A stretch of DNA of 64,000 nucleotides, from positions 124,001 to 188,000 of the forward strand of contig NC_020516.1 in NCBI RefSeq assembly GCF_000349945.1, in the 5' to 3' direction. Shown here in pieces: positions 19,510-28,651 of this stretch; the stretch's first letter is position 1; the number at the start of each line of letters is the position of its first letter. The translations under genes and the position numbers were made by a program. The DNA comes from Azoarcus sp. KH32C. GTDB lineage: Bacteria > Pseudomonadota > Gammaproteobacteria > Burkholderiales > Rhodocyclaceae. Under the pieces are notes generated by a model. It was not told where the DNA came from, searched no databases, and saw only the letters and a list, made by a program, of their open reading frames with translations.

Positions 19510-20049
19510 TCAGTAGCAGCGACCGCTCGGCCGATCCACGATGATCGGCCAGACATAATCGAAAGTCCCTTTGGCGCACCGGTTGGCGCAGTCCGAGAAG
19601 GCGACGGTGACTTTTGGGCCCTGCTCCCACACCCTGACCGTGCAGCCGTCCTTCGCGTGCAGTTCGACGTGGGTGTCCTTGTGGATCTGCTCGAAATCAG
19701 CCAAGTCGAAATGACAGCTGCCGTGCTTGGGGACGTCGACGGTGGCGGCGAAGGCGCGGACCTGCGAGTAGCTGATGTCGAGCACCGTGGCCGCGCTGTA
19801 GCCAACCTCGTCCTTGAAACGGCAGTCCGTCTTGATGCTCAGCGGACGGATCGGCATCGGCTTGAGGCGGCCGTGCGTTTCGGTCGGCCGTTCCTCCGGC
19901 TCGACCGGCGGTCCGCTATCCGGCTTGACGGACGGTGCAGGCGTCGGCGACGGGGGGCGGTGCGCAGGCGGCGTCGCGCAGGCGCCCAGCAGCAGGGCGG
20001 CGACGAGCGCCGTAGGCCTGGCTGCGAGGCGGCAGGTGCGGCGGAGCAC
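19510..20049 (-). CDS. predicted lipoprotein, family not recognised
   Basis: The start is a GTG at 20049, 2 bp after the gatA stop, giving 179 residues. An Arg-rich N-terminus and hydrophobic helix lead to the lipobox LLGAC with Cys24 as the lipidation site. A Pro/Ser/Thr-rich linker follows (about residues 27-60), then a domain with four Cys residues including CANRCAK, probably disulfide-bonded. The gene sits inside gatCAB, 24 bp ahead of gatB, so it must share the operon transcript. No role in tRNA amidation is implied, since the product should be exported. Confidence 0.82.
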   Translation of the reverse strand: MLRRTCRLAARPTALVAALLLGACATPPAHRPPSPTPAPSVKPDSGPPVEPEERPTETHGRLKPMPIRPLSIKTDCRFKDEVGYSAATVLDISYSQVRAFAATVDVPKHGSCHFDLADFEQIHKDTHVELHAKDGCTVRVWEQGPKVTVAFSDCANRCAKGTFDYVWPIIVDRPSGRCY

Positions 20050-20051
20050 GA

Positions 20052-21518
20052 TCAGCCCGGGCGACGCAGGTGCCAGTCGGTCGCCTGCTGGAAGCGGTGC
20101 GCGGTCGCGAGCAGGCGCGATTCGCCGAAGTAGTCGCCGATCAACTGCAGGCCGACCGGCAGCTTCCCGGCGCCGAAGCCGCAGGGGTGCGACAGGCCGG
20201 GCAGGCCGGCGAGGTTCACGGCGATCGTATAGATATCCGACAGGTACATCTGCACCGGATCGTCGGCCTTTTCGCCGATCGCCCACGCGGTGGTCGGGCT
20301 GGTCGGGCCGGCGATCACGTCGCACTGCTGGAAGGCGGCCTGGAAATCCTGCGCGATCAGCCGGCGCAGCTTCTGCGCCTGCAGGTAGTAGGCGTCGTAG
20401 TAGCCGTGCGAGAGCACGTAGGTGCCGACGAGGATGCGGCGCTTGACCTCGGCGCCGAAGCCTTCGGCGCGGCTCTTCGCGTACATCTCGGCGAGGTCGC
20501 GGTATTCGGCGGCACGGTGGCCGTAGCGCACGCCGTCGAAGCGCGACAGGTTGCTCGAGGCTTCAGCCGGGGCGATCACGTAGTAGGCGGGGATCGCGAG
20601 CTTGGCGTTCGGTAGGCTCACCTCGACGGTGGTCGCGCCGAGCTTGCGATATTCGTCGAGCGCGGCATCGACCGCAGCGCGCACGTCGTCGGCCATGCCT
20701 TCGGCGAAGAATTCGCGCGGCAGGCCGATGCGCAGGCCGGCGAGTGGCTTGTCGCCCGAGGCGGAGGCGGAAAGTTCGCGCGTGTAGTCTTCGGCGGGGC
20801 GGTCGAGGCTCGTCGAGTCGCGTTCGTCGAAGCCCGCCATCGCAGTCAGGAGTTGGGCGCAGTCGGCGGCCGAGGCCCCGAAGGCGCCGCCCTGGTCGAG
20901 CGAGCTCGCGTAGGCGATCATGCCGTAGCGGCTGACGATGCCGTAGGTCGGCTTGATGCCGGTGACGCCGGTGTGGGCGGCGGGCTGGCGCACCGAGCCG
21001 CCGGTGTCCGTGCCGGTTGCAATCGGGGCCAAGCGCGCGGCGACGGCGACGGCCGAGCCGCCGGACGAGCCGCCCGGAATGCGCGTCGTGTCCCACGGGT
21101 TCTTGACCGGGCCGTAGTGCGAGTTCTCGTTCGACGAGCCCATCGCGAACTCGTCCATGTTGGTCTTGCCAAGCGTGACCGCACCGGCGGTCTTGAGCAG
21201 GCTGACCACGTGGGCGTCGTAGGGGCTGACGAAATTCGACAGCATCTTCGAGCCGCAGGTCGTGAGCAGGCCTTCGGTGCAGAAGACATCCTTGTGCGCG
21301 AGCGGGATGCCGGTCAGCGGACCGGCGTTGCCGGCGGCGATGCGCTCGTCGGCGGCCTGGGCGGCCTTGATCGCGCCGTTACGGTCGACGGTGATGAAGG
21401 CGTTGAGGGTGGCGTTTCGGCTCTCGACGCGGTCGAGGAAGAGGGTCGCGAGTTCGACGCTGGAGATCTTCTTTGCGTCGAGCGCGGCGCGCAATTCAGT
21501 GAGGCTGGCGTTGATCAT
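20052..21518 (-). CDS. gatA: aspartyl/glutamyl-tRNA amidotransferase subunit A
   Basis: GatA is the amidase that releases ammonia from glutamine for GatB. The 488-residue protein has the amidase-signature features: the catalytic Lys in PLAHKDVF, and the Gly/Ser-rich GGSSGGSA loop carrying the cis-Ser and nucleophile Ser. It starts 3 bp after the gatC stop. Confidence 0.98.
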   Translation of the reverse strand: MINASLTELRAALDAKKISSVELATLFLDRVESRNATLNAFITVDRNGAIKAAQAADERIAAGNAGPLTGIPLAHKDVFCTEGLLTTCGSKMLSNFVSPYDAHVVSLLKTAGAVTLGKTNMDEFAMGSSNENSHYGPVKNPWDTTRIPGGSSGGSAVAVAARLAPIATGTDTGGSVRQPAAHTGVTGIKPTYGIVSRYGMIAYASSLDQGGAFGASAADCAQLLTAMAGFDERDSTSLDRPAEDYTRELSASASGDKPLAGLRIGLPREFFAEGMADDVRAAVDAALDEYRKLGATTVEVSLPNAKLAIPAYYVIAPAEASSNLSRFDGVRYGHRAAEYRDLAEMYAKSRAEGFGAEVKRRILVGTYVLSHGYYDAYYLQAQKLRRLIAQDFQAAFQQCDVIAGPTSPTTAWAIGEKADDPVQMYLSDIYTIAVNLAGLPGLSHPCGFGAGKLPVGLQLIGDYFGESRLLATAHRFQQATDWHLRRPG

Positions 21519-21521
21519 GGC

Positions 21522-21809
21522 TTACTCGATGACCTTGGGGACCAGGTAGAGGCCGCCTTCGGTCTGCGGCGCGACAGCCTGGAAGGCCTCGCGGCGGTCG
21601 GTTTCGGTGGCGACGTCGTCGCGCAGGCGCTGGGCGAGATCCTGCGGGTGGCTCATCGGCTCGACGCCGCTGGTGTCGACCGCCTGCATCTGTTCGATCA
21701 GGCCGAAAATGCCATTCAGCTTGGCGCGCGTGGCTTCGACGTCGTCGTCGGCCAGTTCGATCCGCGCGAGTCCGGCGATGCGCCGGACCTGTTCAGGAGA
21801 AAGCGACAT
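21522..21809 (-). CDS. gatC: aspartyl/glutamyl-tRNA amidotransferase subunit C
   Basis: GatC is the small belt-like subunit that stabilises GatA-GatB. The 95-residue product has the family pattern VRRIAGLARIEL near the N-terminus and VEPMSHPQDLAQRLRDD in the middle. It is the first gene of the minus-strand operon gatC-gatA-lipoprotein-gatB and is divergent from mreB across 126 bp. Confidence 0.96.
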   Translation of the reverse strand: MSLSPEQVRRIAGLARIELADDDVEATRAKLNGIFGLIEQMQAVDTSGVEPMSHPQDLAQRLRDDVATETDRREAFQAVAPQTEGGLYLVPKVIE

Positions 21810-21830
21810 GAGGTAACAAAACCCGCTTAA

Positions 21831-21858
21831 TTCACAAAGGTTTGTAGGTTATCATACT
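21831..21858 (+). promoter_or_regulatory. possible sigma-70 promoter of the mre operon
   Basis: TTCACA (21831-21836, 5/6) and CATACT (21853-21858, 4/6) are 16 bp apart in the gatC-mreB gap. The transcript would have a leader of about 70 nt. A neighbouring TATCAT (21850-21855) is an alternative -10. Confidence 0.4.
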
Positions 21859-21935
21859 CGTTTGCCGCTAGTCCGGCCGGGCACCCCGCCCCTTCCAGCG
21901 TTACCCCCATCTTCACCGGTTTCGGGATTTTCCCC

Positions 21936-22979
21936 ATGTTTGGTTTCCTGCGTTCCTATTTTTCCAACGATCTGGCCATCGACCTTGGTACCGCGAACAC
22001 ATTGATCTACGTGCGCGGCAAGGGCATCGTGCTGGACGAGCCCTCGGTGGTGGCGATCCGCACCGAAGGCGGTCCGAACGCCAAGCGCACGATCCAGGCG
22101 GTCGGGCATGCGGCGAAACAGATGCTGGGCAAGACCCCGGGCAACATCACGGCGATCCGGCCGATGAAGGATGGCGTGATCGCCGACTTCGTTGTGACCG
22201 AGCAGATGATCAAGCAGTTCATCAAACGGGTGCACGATTCGCGCATGTTCTCGCCGAGCCCGAGGATCATCATCTGCGTGCCCTGCGGTTCGACCCAGGT
22301 CGAGCGCCGTGCGATCCGCGACGCGGCCCTCGCGGCGGGCGCCTCCCAGGTCTACCTGATCGAGGAGCCGATGGCGGCGGCGATCGGCGCGGGCCTGCCG
22401 GTATCGGACGCGACCGGCTCGATGGTGGTCGATATCGGCGGCGGCACGACCGAAGTCGGCGTGATCTCGCTCGGCGGCATGGTCTACGCCGGTTCCGTGC
22501 GCGTCGGCGGCGACAAGTTCGACGATTCGATCGTCAACTACATCCGCCGCAACTACGGCATGCTGATCGGCGACACGACCGCCGAGAACATCAAGAAGGA
22601 AATCGGCTCGGCCTTCCCCGGTTCGGAAGTGCGCGAGATGGAAGTCAAGGGGCGTAACCTCGCCGAAGGCATTCCGCGCAGCTTCACGATCTCGTCGAAC
22701 GAAATCCTCGAGGCGCTGACCGAACCGCTGAACCAGATCGTCTCGGCGGTGAAGATCGCCCTCGAACAAACCCCGCCCGAACTGGGTGCCGACATTGCCG
22801 ATCGCGGCATGGTACTGACCGGCGGTGGCGCGCTGCTGCGCGACCTCGACCGCCTGCTGATGGAAGAAACGGGGTTGCCGGTGATTGTCGCCGAGGAGCC
22901 GCTCACCTGCGTCGCGCGGGGTTGCGGCATGGCGCTGGAGAAGATGGACAAGCTGGGCTCCATCTTCGCCTCCGAGTAA
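21936..22979 (+). CDS. mreB: rod shape-determining actin homologue MreB
   Basis: MreB is the bacterial actin that organises lateral wall synthesis. The 347-residue protein starts with FGFLRSYFSNDLAIDLGTANTLIY, which includes an amphipathic membrane-binding N-terminus and the phosphate-1 loop. The DIGGGTTEVGVISLGG and TGGGALLRDLDRLL segments are the other actin-fold nucleotide motifs. It leads the order mreB-mreC-mreD-mrdA-rodA-rlpA. Confidence 0.99.
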   Translation: MFGFLRSYFSNDLAIDLGTANTLIYVRGKGIVLDEPSVVAIRTEGGPNAKRTIQAVGHAAKQMLGKTPGNITAIRPMKDGVIADFVVTEQMIKQFIKRVHDSRMFSPSPRIIICVPCGSTQVERRAIRDAALAAGASQVYLIEEPMAAAIGAGLPVSDATGSMVVDIGGGTTEVGVISLGGMVYAGSVRVGGDKFDDSIVNYIRRNYGMLIGDTTAENIKKEIGSAFPGSEVREMEVKGRNLAEGIPRSFTISSNEILEALTEPLNQIVSAVKIALEQTPPELGADIADRGMVLTGGGALLRDLDRLLMEETGLPVIVAEEPLTCVARGCGMALEKMDKLGSIFASE

Positions 22980-23034
22980 GTTGCGCAGCAGCGGCGGGCC
23001 GGGTGCCTGCCGCCACGCGCCGTAGACGTTCACG

Positions 23035-23937
23035 ATGTCGCTGGTCGGCCACCAGGCCCCTCCTATATTCCGGCAAGGACCCACGCCGCTCGTGCGGTTG
23101 TTCCTGTTCGTGTCCGTGTGTCTGGTGCTGCTCGTCGCCGACCTGCGCTTCCGTTATCTCGAAGTCGTGCGCCAGGCTTTGTCGGTGGCGACCTATCCGC
23201 TGCAGGTCGCGGCCGCCGCGCCGGCGGATTTCCTTCGCAATGCAGCGGTTTATTTCGCGACGCTGGTCGACGTGCAGAAGGAGAATGCGATGCTGCGCCA
23301 GAGCCAGGTCGAGGCGGCGCAGCGCCTGCTGCGTTTCGACCAAATCGAGGAAGAGAACCGTCATCTGCGTGCGATGCTCGACATGTCTCAGGCGCTCGGT
23401 TCGCGCAGCGTGGCCGCGGAAATCCTCTATGACGCGCCCGACCCCTTCTCGCGCAAGGTGATCCTCAACCGCGGCAGTCAGCAAGGCATCGAGGCCGGCA
23501 TGGCGGTCGTGAACGAACAGGGCATGATCGGGCAGGTGAGCCGCGTCTATCCGGTGCAGGCCGAAGTGACGCTCCTGACCGACAAGGACCAGGCGGTGCC
23601 GGTGGTCGTGTCGCGCAACGGCTTGCGCGGCGTGCTGACCGGGGCCGGGCAGGGACGGCTGGAGCTGCGCTTCACGCTGTCCGGCGCGGACATCAAGCCC
23701 GGCGACCGCCTCGTGACCTCGGGGCTCGACGGGCTCTTCATGCCCGGCTTGCCGGTTGCGGACGTCGTGAGTGTCGACCGCGATTCGCCGACTTTCGCCG
23801 CGGTCGTCTGCGAGCCGGTGGCGGGCGTCGAGCGCACGACCCAGGTGCTGGTGCTGACGCGCGCCGAGCTGCCGCCGCCGCGTCCCGCCCCCGAACCCGA
23901 AGCCGCCCCGACGCGTCCGCGCAAGAAGGTTCGCTGA
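23035..23937 (+). CDS. mreC: rod shape-determining protein MreC
   Basis: MreC is a bitopic periplasmic scaffold of the elongasome that activates PBP2. The 300-residue product has one membrane helix (about residues 20-40), a coiled coil (70-115) and the beta-rich MreC domain with NRGSQQGIEAGMAVV. It ends in a proline-rich tail with basic residues. Its stop overlaps the mreD start by 1 bp. Confidence 0.97.
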   Translation: MSLVGHQAPPIFRQGPTPLVRLFLFVSVCLVLLVADLRFRYLEVVRQALSVATYPLQVAAAAPADFLRNAAVYFATLVDVQKENAMLRQSQVEAAQRLLRFDQIEEENRHLRAMLDMSQALGSRSVAAEILYDAPDPFSRKVILNRGSQQGIEAGMAVVNEQGMIGQVSRVYPVQAEVTLLTDKDQAVPVVVSRNGLRGVLTGAGQGRLELRFTLSGADIKPGDRLVTSGLDGLFMPGLPVADVVSVDRDSPTFAAVVCEPVAGVERTTQVLVLTRAELPPPRPAPEPEAAPTRPRKKVR

Positions 23938-24458
23938 TGCAGCCGACCCACCGTTCCCGCCGCATCCTGCTGCCCGCGCGCACCTGGTTCGTCTATCTGA
24001 GCCTGATTGTCGCGCTTGGCCTGAGTTATATCCCGACCGGACTGCTGCCCGGCGTGCCCGACTGGGTCGCGTTGGTGCTGACCTTCTGGGCAATCCGCGA
24101 ACCGCTGCGTGCGGGAATGGGCGCGGGCTTCGTGTTCGGGCTGCTGGTCGATATCGGCCACGGCGCGGCGATGGGGCAGCACGCGCTCGCCTATGTCGTG
24201 CTGTGCTACCTCGCGACCTCGGTGTCGCGCCGCGTGCTGTGGTTCCCGCCGCCGCAACAGGCGCTGCACGTGCTGCCGATGCTGCTGGCGGCGCAGGTGA
24301 TCATGGTGCTGGTGCGCCTGCTCGCTGGAGCCGAATTCCCGGGCTGGTGGTACTTCCTGTCGAGCTTCACGAGCATCGTGCTGTGGGTGCCGCTCAACTT
24401 CCTGCTGCTGCTGCCGCAGTACCAGCCGGTCGAGCGCGACGAGAACCGGCCGATCTGA
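23937..24458 (+). CDS. mreD: rod shape-determining protein MreD
   Basis: MreD is the small polytopic membrane partner of MreC. The 173-residue protein has about five hydrophobic helices, with the conserved GxxFGLLVDI stretch (residues 64-72 region). Start and stop both overlap their neighbours by one base, which indicates tight coupling. Confidence 0.95.
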   Translation: MQPTHRSRRILLPARTWFVYLSLIVALGLSYIPTGLLPGVPDWVALVLTFWAIREPLRAGMGAGFVFGLLVDIGHGAAMGQHALAYVVLCYLATSVSRRVLWFPPPQQALHVLPMLLAAQVIMVLVRLLAGAEFPGWWYFLSSFTSIVLWVPLNFLLLLPQYQPVERDENRPI

Positions 24459-26419
24459 TGGAATTCCGTACTCCCGACGAGGAACTGGCGAGTTTCCGCC
24501 GCCGCGTCCTGGTGGCGGGCCTGTTCGTGATGGTCTGCTTCGGCGTCCTCGCGGCGCGCTTCTATTTCCTGCAGGTCGTCCGCTACGACTACTACCACAC
24601 GCGGGCCGAGGACAACCGCATCGCGCTGCTGCCGATCGTGCCCAGCCGCGGGGCTATCGTCGACCGCAACGGCGTGCCGCTCGCGCGCAACTACGCGGCG
24701 TACACGCTCGAGATCACGCCTTCGCGCGTCGCGGATCTCGACGCGACGATCGATGCGCTGTCGGAGATCATCCAGATCGAACCGCGCGACCGGCGGCGCT
24801 TCCGCAAGCTGCTCGAGGACAGCAAGAACTTCGAGAGCCTGCCGATCCGCACGCGCCTGACCGAGGAGGAGGTTGCCCGCTTCATCGCGCGACGCTATCG
24901 CTTCCCCGGGGTCGAGGTGCAGGCGCGCCTCTTCCGCGACTACCCGCAGGGTGAGCTCGCGTCGCACGTGATTGGCTACATCGGGCGCATCAACCAGCGC
25001 GACCAGGACCGCATCGAGGACCAGGGCCTGACGGCGAACTACCGCGGCTCCGACTACATCGGCAAGGGCGGGCTCGAGATGAGCTACGAGGCCGAACTGC
25101 ATGGCGCGACCGGCGCCGAGCAGGTCGAGGTCAATGCCGGCGGGCGCGCGGTGCGCCAGCTCGCGCGCGTTCCCGGCGTGCCGGGCAACGACCTGGAGCT
25201 CACGCTCGATATCGAGATGCAGAAGGTCGCGGAAGCGGCGTTCGGCAACCGGCGCGGCGCGCTCGTCGCGATCGACCCGGCTACCGGCGGCATCCTGTCA
25301 CTGGTGTCGAAGCCCACTTTCGACCCGAACCTCTTCGTCGACGGCATCTCGAACGACGACTGGAAGGCGCTCAACGAGTCGCCGGACCATCCGCTCGTGA
25401 ACCGCGCGATCCTCAGCGCCTATCCGCCGGGCTCGACCTTCAAGCCCTTCATGGCGCTCGCGGGTCTGACGGCGGGCAAGCGCACGATCACGCAGACGAT
25501 CTCAGACCCGGGCTACTTCATGTTCGCCGGCCATCGCTACATGGACGATCAGCCCGGCGGACACGGCACGGTCGATCTGCGCAAGTCGATCGTCGTGTCG
25601 TGCAACACCTATTACTACCAGCTCGCCAACGACCTCGGCATCGACGGCATCGCGAACTTCATGCGTCCGCTGGGCTTCGGCTCGCGCACCGGCATCGACC
25701 TCAATGGCGAAGCGGAAGGCGTGCTGCCGACGCCGGAGTGGAAGAAGAAGCGCTTCCGCAACAAGGAACACCAGAAGTGGTTCGGCGGCGAGACGATCTC
25801 GGTCGGCATCGGCCAGGGCTACAACGCCTACACGCCGTTGCAGCTCGCCAACGCACTGGCGGCGGTCATCAACGACGGCAAGGTGTTCCGCCCGCACCTC
25901 GTACGCAACGTCGTCAATCCCGTCACCGGCGAGCGACGGCCGGTCGCGCCGGAGCCGCTGCGCCAGGTGCAGATCAAGCCGGAGTACCTCGCCGCGGTGC
26001 GCCAGGCGATGGTTGATGTGAACAAGGCCGGTACCGGCGCGCGCGCCTTCGCCGGGGCACCCTATTCGGTGGGCGGCAAGACCGGTACCGCGCAGGTGTT
26101 CTCGCTGCACGGTCAGAAGTACGTCGCCGGGCGCGTGACCGAGAAGCTGCGCGACCACTCGTGGTTCATCGCCTACGCGCCGGCCGACAAGCCGACGATC
26201 GCGATGGCGGTGCTGGTCGAAAACGGCGGTTTCGGTGCACAGTCGGCGGCGCCGATCGCGCGCCAGGTGATCGACTTCCACCTGCTCGGCAAGCGTCCGA
26301 ACCAGCCGGCGGGCGAGGATGCCGGGGCGGTCGACGAAGGCGATGACCGCCACGATCCGGCCGAGCACGACGCCCCCGCCGTTCCGGGGTTCTTCGGCAA
26401 CGATTCGGAGGGACGCTGA
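24458..26419 (+). CDS. mrdA: penicillin-binding protein 2 (elongasome transpeptidase)
   Basis: PBP2 is the D,D-transpeptidase of cell elongation. From the ATG at 24458, which overlaps the mreD stop, it has 653 residues. It has one N-terminal membrane helix (about residues 20-42), a dimerisation domain and the transpeptidase domain. The catalytic Ser326 is in STFK, followed by SCNTYYY and KTGTAQ. The C-terminus beyond residue 610 is acidic and low-complexity. An in-frame start at 24203 lies inside mreD and is rejected. Confidence 0.98.
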   Translation: MEFRTPDEELASFRRRVLVAGLFVMVCFGVLAARFYFLQVVRYDYYHTRAEDNRIALLPIVPSRGAIVDRNGVPLARNYAAYTLEITPSRVADLDATIDALSEIIQIEPRDRRRFRKLLEDSKNFESLPIRTRLTEEEVARFIARRYRFPGVEVQARLFRDYPQGELASHVIGYIGRINQRDQDRIEDQGLTANYRGSDYIGKGGLEMSYEAELHGATGAEQVEVNAGGRAVRQLARVPGVPGNDLELTLDIEMQKVAEAAFGNRRGALVAIDPATGGILSLVSKPTFDPNLFVDGISNDDWKALNESPDHPLVNRAILSAYPPGSTFKPFMALAGLTAGKRTITQTISDPGYFMFAGHRYMDDQPGGHGTVDLRKSIVVSCNTYYYQLANDLGIDGIANFMRPLGFGSRTGIDLNGEAEGVLPTPEWKKKRFRNKEHQKWFGGETISVGIGQGYNAYTPLQLANALAAVINDGKVFRPHLVRNVVNPVTGERRPVAPEPLRQVQIKPEYLAAVRQAMVDVNKAGTGARAFAGAPYSVGGKTGTAQVFSLHGQKYVAGRVTEKLRDHSWFIAYAPADKPTIAMAVLVENGGFGAQSAAPIARQVIDFHLLGKRPNQPAGEDAGAVDEGDDRHDPAEHDAPAVPGFFGNDSEGR

Positions 26420-27558
26420 TGAACCGCGGCAACTTCCATGTGCGCGACATCGTGCAGGCGGTGCTGCGGCCGATCGACCGGCCGCTGTTCTTCATGCTCG
26501 CGGCGCTGATGGCCTACGCCTACATCGTGCTGATGAGCGCGTCGCCGGACCGCCTCGTCGCGCTCGAGATCAACATCCTCGTCGCGCTGACCGCGATGTG
26601 GCTGACCGCGCGCCTGACGCCGCAGAAGCTGCTCGGACTCGCGCTGCCGCTGTACGCGGTCGGCGTGCTGCTGCTCGTTGCGGTGATGCTCTTCGGCGAG
26701 ACCTCGAAGGGGGCGACGCGCTGGCTGAACATCGGCATCACGCGTATCCAGCCGTCCGAGCTGATGAAGATCGCGATGCCGCTAATGCTGGCCTGGTTCT
26801 TCCAGCAGCGCGAAGGCCACATCGGCGTGCGCGAGTTCATCGCGGCGGGCGTCCTGCTTCTCGTGCCGGTGGGCCTGATCGCGGTCCAGCCCGACCTCGG
26901 CACCGCCGTGCTGGTGGCGGCGGCGGGCCTGTATGTGATCTTCTTCGCTGGCCTGTCGTGGAAGCTGATCATTCCGGTCGTCGTGGTCGGTGTTGTCGCG
27001 ATCGGCGCGATCGTCGGCTTCGGCGACCAGCTGTGCCAACCTGACGTTGTCTGGCCGGGTCTGCGCGAATACCAGAAGCACCGCATCTGCACGCTGCTCG
27101 ATCCGATGCAGGATCCGCTCGGCAAGGGGTTCCACATCATCCAGTCGACGATCGCGATCGGCTCGGGCGGCATCCTCGGCAAGGGCTGGACGCAGGGCAC
27201 GCAGACGCATCTGTCCTTCCTGCCCGAGCGGCACACCGACTTCATCTTCTCGGTGCTGTCCGAAGAGTTCGGGCTGGTGGGCATCTGCGTGCTGCTCGTG
27301 ATCTACCTGATGCTGCTGATGCGCGGCTTCGCAATCGCCGCCACGGCGCCGACGCTTGCGACGCGGCTCCTCGCGGGAGCGGTCACGATGATCTTTTTCA
27401 CCTATGCTTTCGTGAATATGGGCATGGTCAGCGGCATCCTGCCGGTCGTGGGCGTGCCCTTGCCCTTCATCAGCTACGGGGGAACCGCGCTCGTGACCTT
27501 GTGCGTCGGCATCGGCATCCTGATGAGCATACACCGCAGTCGACAGGCGGCCCAGTGA
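26419..27558 (+). CDS. rodA: peptidoglycan glycosyltransferase RodA
   Basis: RodA is the SEDS-family polymerase that works with PBP2. The 379-residue protein has about ten membrane helices. The TRWLNIGITRIQPSELMKIA segment and the conserved Asp in QPDLGTAV are SEDS signatures. The C-terminal GVPLPFISYGGTALVT is also diagnostic. The start overlaps the mrdA stop and the stop overlaps rlpA. Confidence 0.98.
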   Translation: MNRGNFHVRDIVQAVLRPIDRPLFFMLAALMAYAYIVLMSASPDRLVALEINILVALTAMWLTARLTPQKLLGLALPLYAVGVLLLVAVMLFGETSKGATRWLNIGITRIQPSELMKIAMPLMLAWFFQQREGHIGVREFIAAGVLLLVPVGLIAVQPDLGTAVLVAAAGLYVIFFAGLSWKLIIPVVVVGVVAIGAIVGFGDQLCQPDVVWPGLREYQKHRICTLLDPMQDPLGKGFHIIQSTIAIGSGGILGKGWTQGTQTHLSFLPERHTDFIFSVLSEEFGLVGICVLLVIYLMLLMRGFAIAATAPTLATRLLAGAVTMIFFTYAFVNMGMVSGILPVVGVPLPFISYGGTALVTLCVGIGILMSIHRSRQAAQ

Positions 27559-28541
27559 TGATCGGAGCCGCAGGAAGACTATCGCCGCTGCTCGCGCTGC
27601 TGGCCCTGATGCTGACGTTCGCCGGCTGCAGCTCGACGCCCTCCCGCGTGCCGCCGGCCGAAGGCACGGTCGCGACGCCCCCTTCGGGCAGTGCAACGCG
27701 CGACACGGCGCGGACCGCCAAGCGCGGCGGCGCTTTCTATAAGGACGACGGCCCCGGCGACAACCCGCCGCCGAACCTCGACGAGATTCCCGACGCGAAG
27801 CCCCGTCTCGAACCGCTGCACCGCTTCGCCAACCGGCCCTACACGGTACTCGGCGAGGATTACGTGCCCGCGACTTCGCTCGTGCCCTACCGCCAGCGCG
27901 GTGTCGGCAGCTGGTACGGCCGCCGTTTTCATGGCCAGCCGACCTCCAGCGGCGAGCCCTACGACATGTACGCGATGACGGCGGCGCATCCGACCTTGCC
28001 GATCCCGAGCTACGCGCGCGTGACCAACGTCTCCAACGGCCGTTCGGTCATCGTGCGCGTGAACGACCGCGGGCCTTTCCTGAGGGGGCGGGTGATGGAT
28101 CTCTCCTTCGCCGCCGCGTACCGGCTCGGCTATGCGAACACCGGCAGCACCGAGATCGAGGTCGAAACGATCATCCCCGACGGCGGCGAAACGCTTCTCG
28201 CCGAACCGGTGACGACCCCGGTCCCCGGCCGCGATCCGATCCTCGTCGCGGCCGACGGCGCCGTGCCCCTCGAACTCACCAATCGCCCGGCGCCGCCCGC
28301 GAGTGCCGCGCGTGGCATCTTCCTGCAGCTCGGTGCGTTCTCGTCGTCGGAAAACGCCGAGGAACTGCGCAGCCGCGTGCGCGGCGCGTTCTCGGACTTC
28401 GCCGACCGGCTCGACGTGCTCAACGAGGGCGCCCGCTATCGCCTGCGCCTCGGGCCGTTCGCGTCGGCCGATCAGGCGCGCGACGCCGCCGAACGCATCG
28501 CCCGTGCGCTGAAATTCCGGCCTTTTGTCGTCACGCGTTGA
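27558..28541 (+). CDS. rlpA: septal ring lytic transglycosylase RlpA (lipoprotein)
   Basis: RlpA is an outer-membrane lipoprotein that cleaves glycan strands lacking stem peptides. From the ATG at 27558 it has 327 residues, with a signal peptide and lipobox TFAGC (Cys24). The double-psi beta-barrel domain (about residues 112-200) has GSWYGRRFHG and the catalytic Asp in VNDRGPF. A SPOR domain closes the protein (about 255-327, FLQLGAFSS). A GTG one codon earlier is an alternative start. Confidence 0.95.
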   Translation: MIGAAGRLSPLLALLALMLTFAGCSSTPSRVPPAEGTVATPPSGSATRDTARTAKRGGAFYKDDGPGDNPPPNLDEIPDAKPRLEPLHRFANRPYTVLGEDYVPATSLVPYRQRGVGSWYGRRFHGQPTSSGEPYDMYAMTAAHPTLPIPSYARVTNVSNGRSVIVRVNDRGPFLRGRVMDLSFAAAYRLGYANTGSTEIEVETIIPDGGETLLAEPVTTPVPGRDPILVAADGAVPLELTNRPAPPASAARGIFLQLGAFSSSENAEELRSRVRGAFSDFADRLDVLNEGARYRLRLGPFASADQARDAAERIARALKFRPFVVTR

Positions 28542-28569
28542 TGTTGCAGTGAACCATTTTGTATCCACG

Positions 28570-28600
28570 TTGGTCTGCATGACCGAGGCCGAACTATAAT
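28570..28600 (+). promoter_or_regulatory. possible promoter of the dacC-lipA block
   Basis: A perfect -10 hexamer TATAAT lies at 28595-28600. The best -35 candidate, TTGGTC at 28570-28575, is 19 bp away, longer than ideal. The start codon is 51 bp downstream. Confidence 0.4.
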
Positions 28601-28651
28601 TTTCGGCTTCCCCGCCCATCCCGTTCCTTCGTTTCCTGTCGACCGATCCCC

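Noticed and set aside
24203..24457. Upstream extension of mrdA
   Set aside because: It overlaps mreD in another frame; the PBP2 N-terminus begins at the ATG that overlaps the mreD stop.
28555..28575. DnaA box / oriC signal
   Set aside because: TGTATCCACG is a partial match and stands alone. The mnmG-parAB genes suggest oriC is close, but probably upstream of the window.
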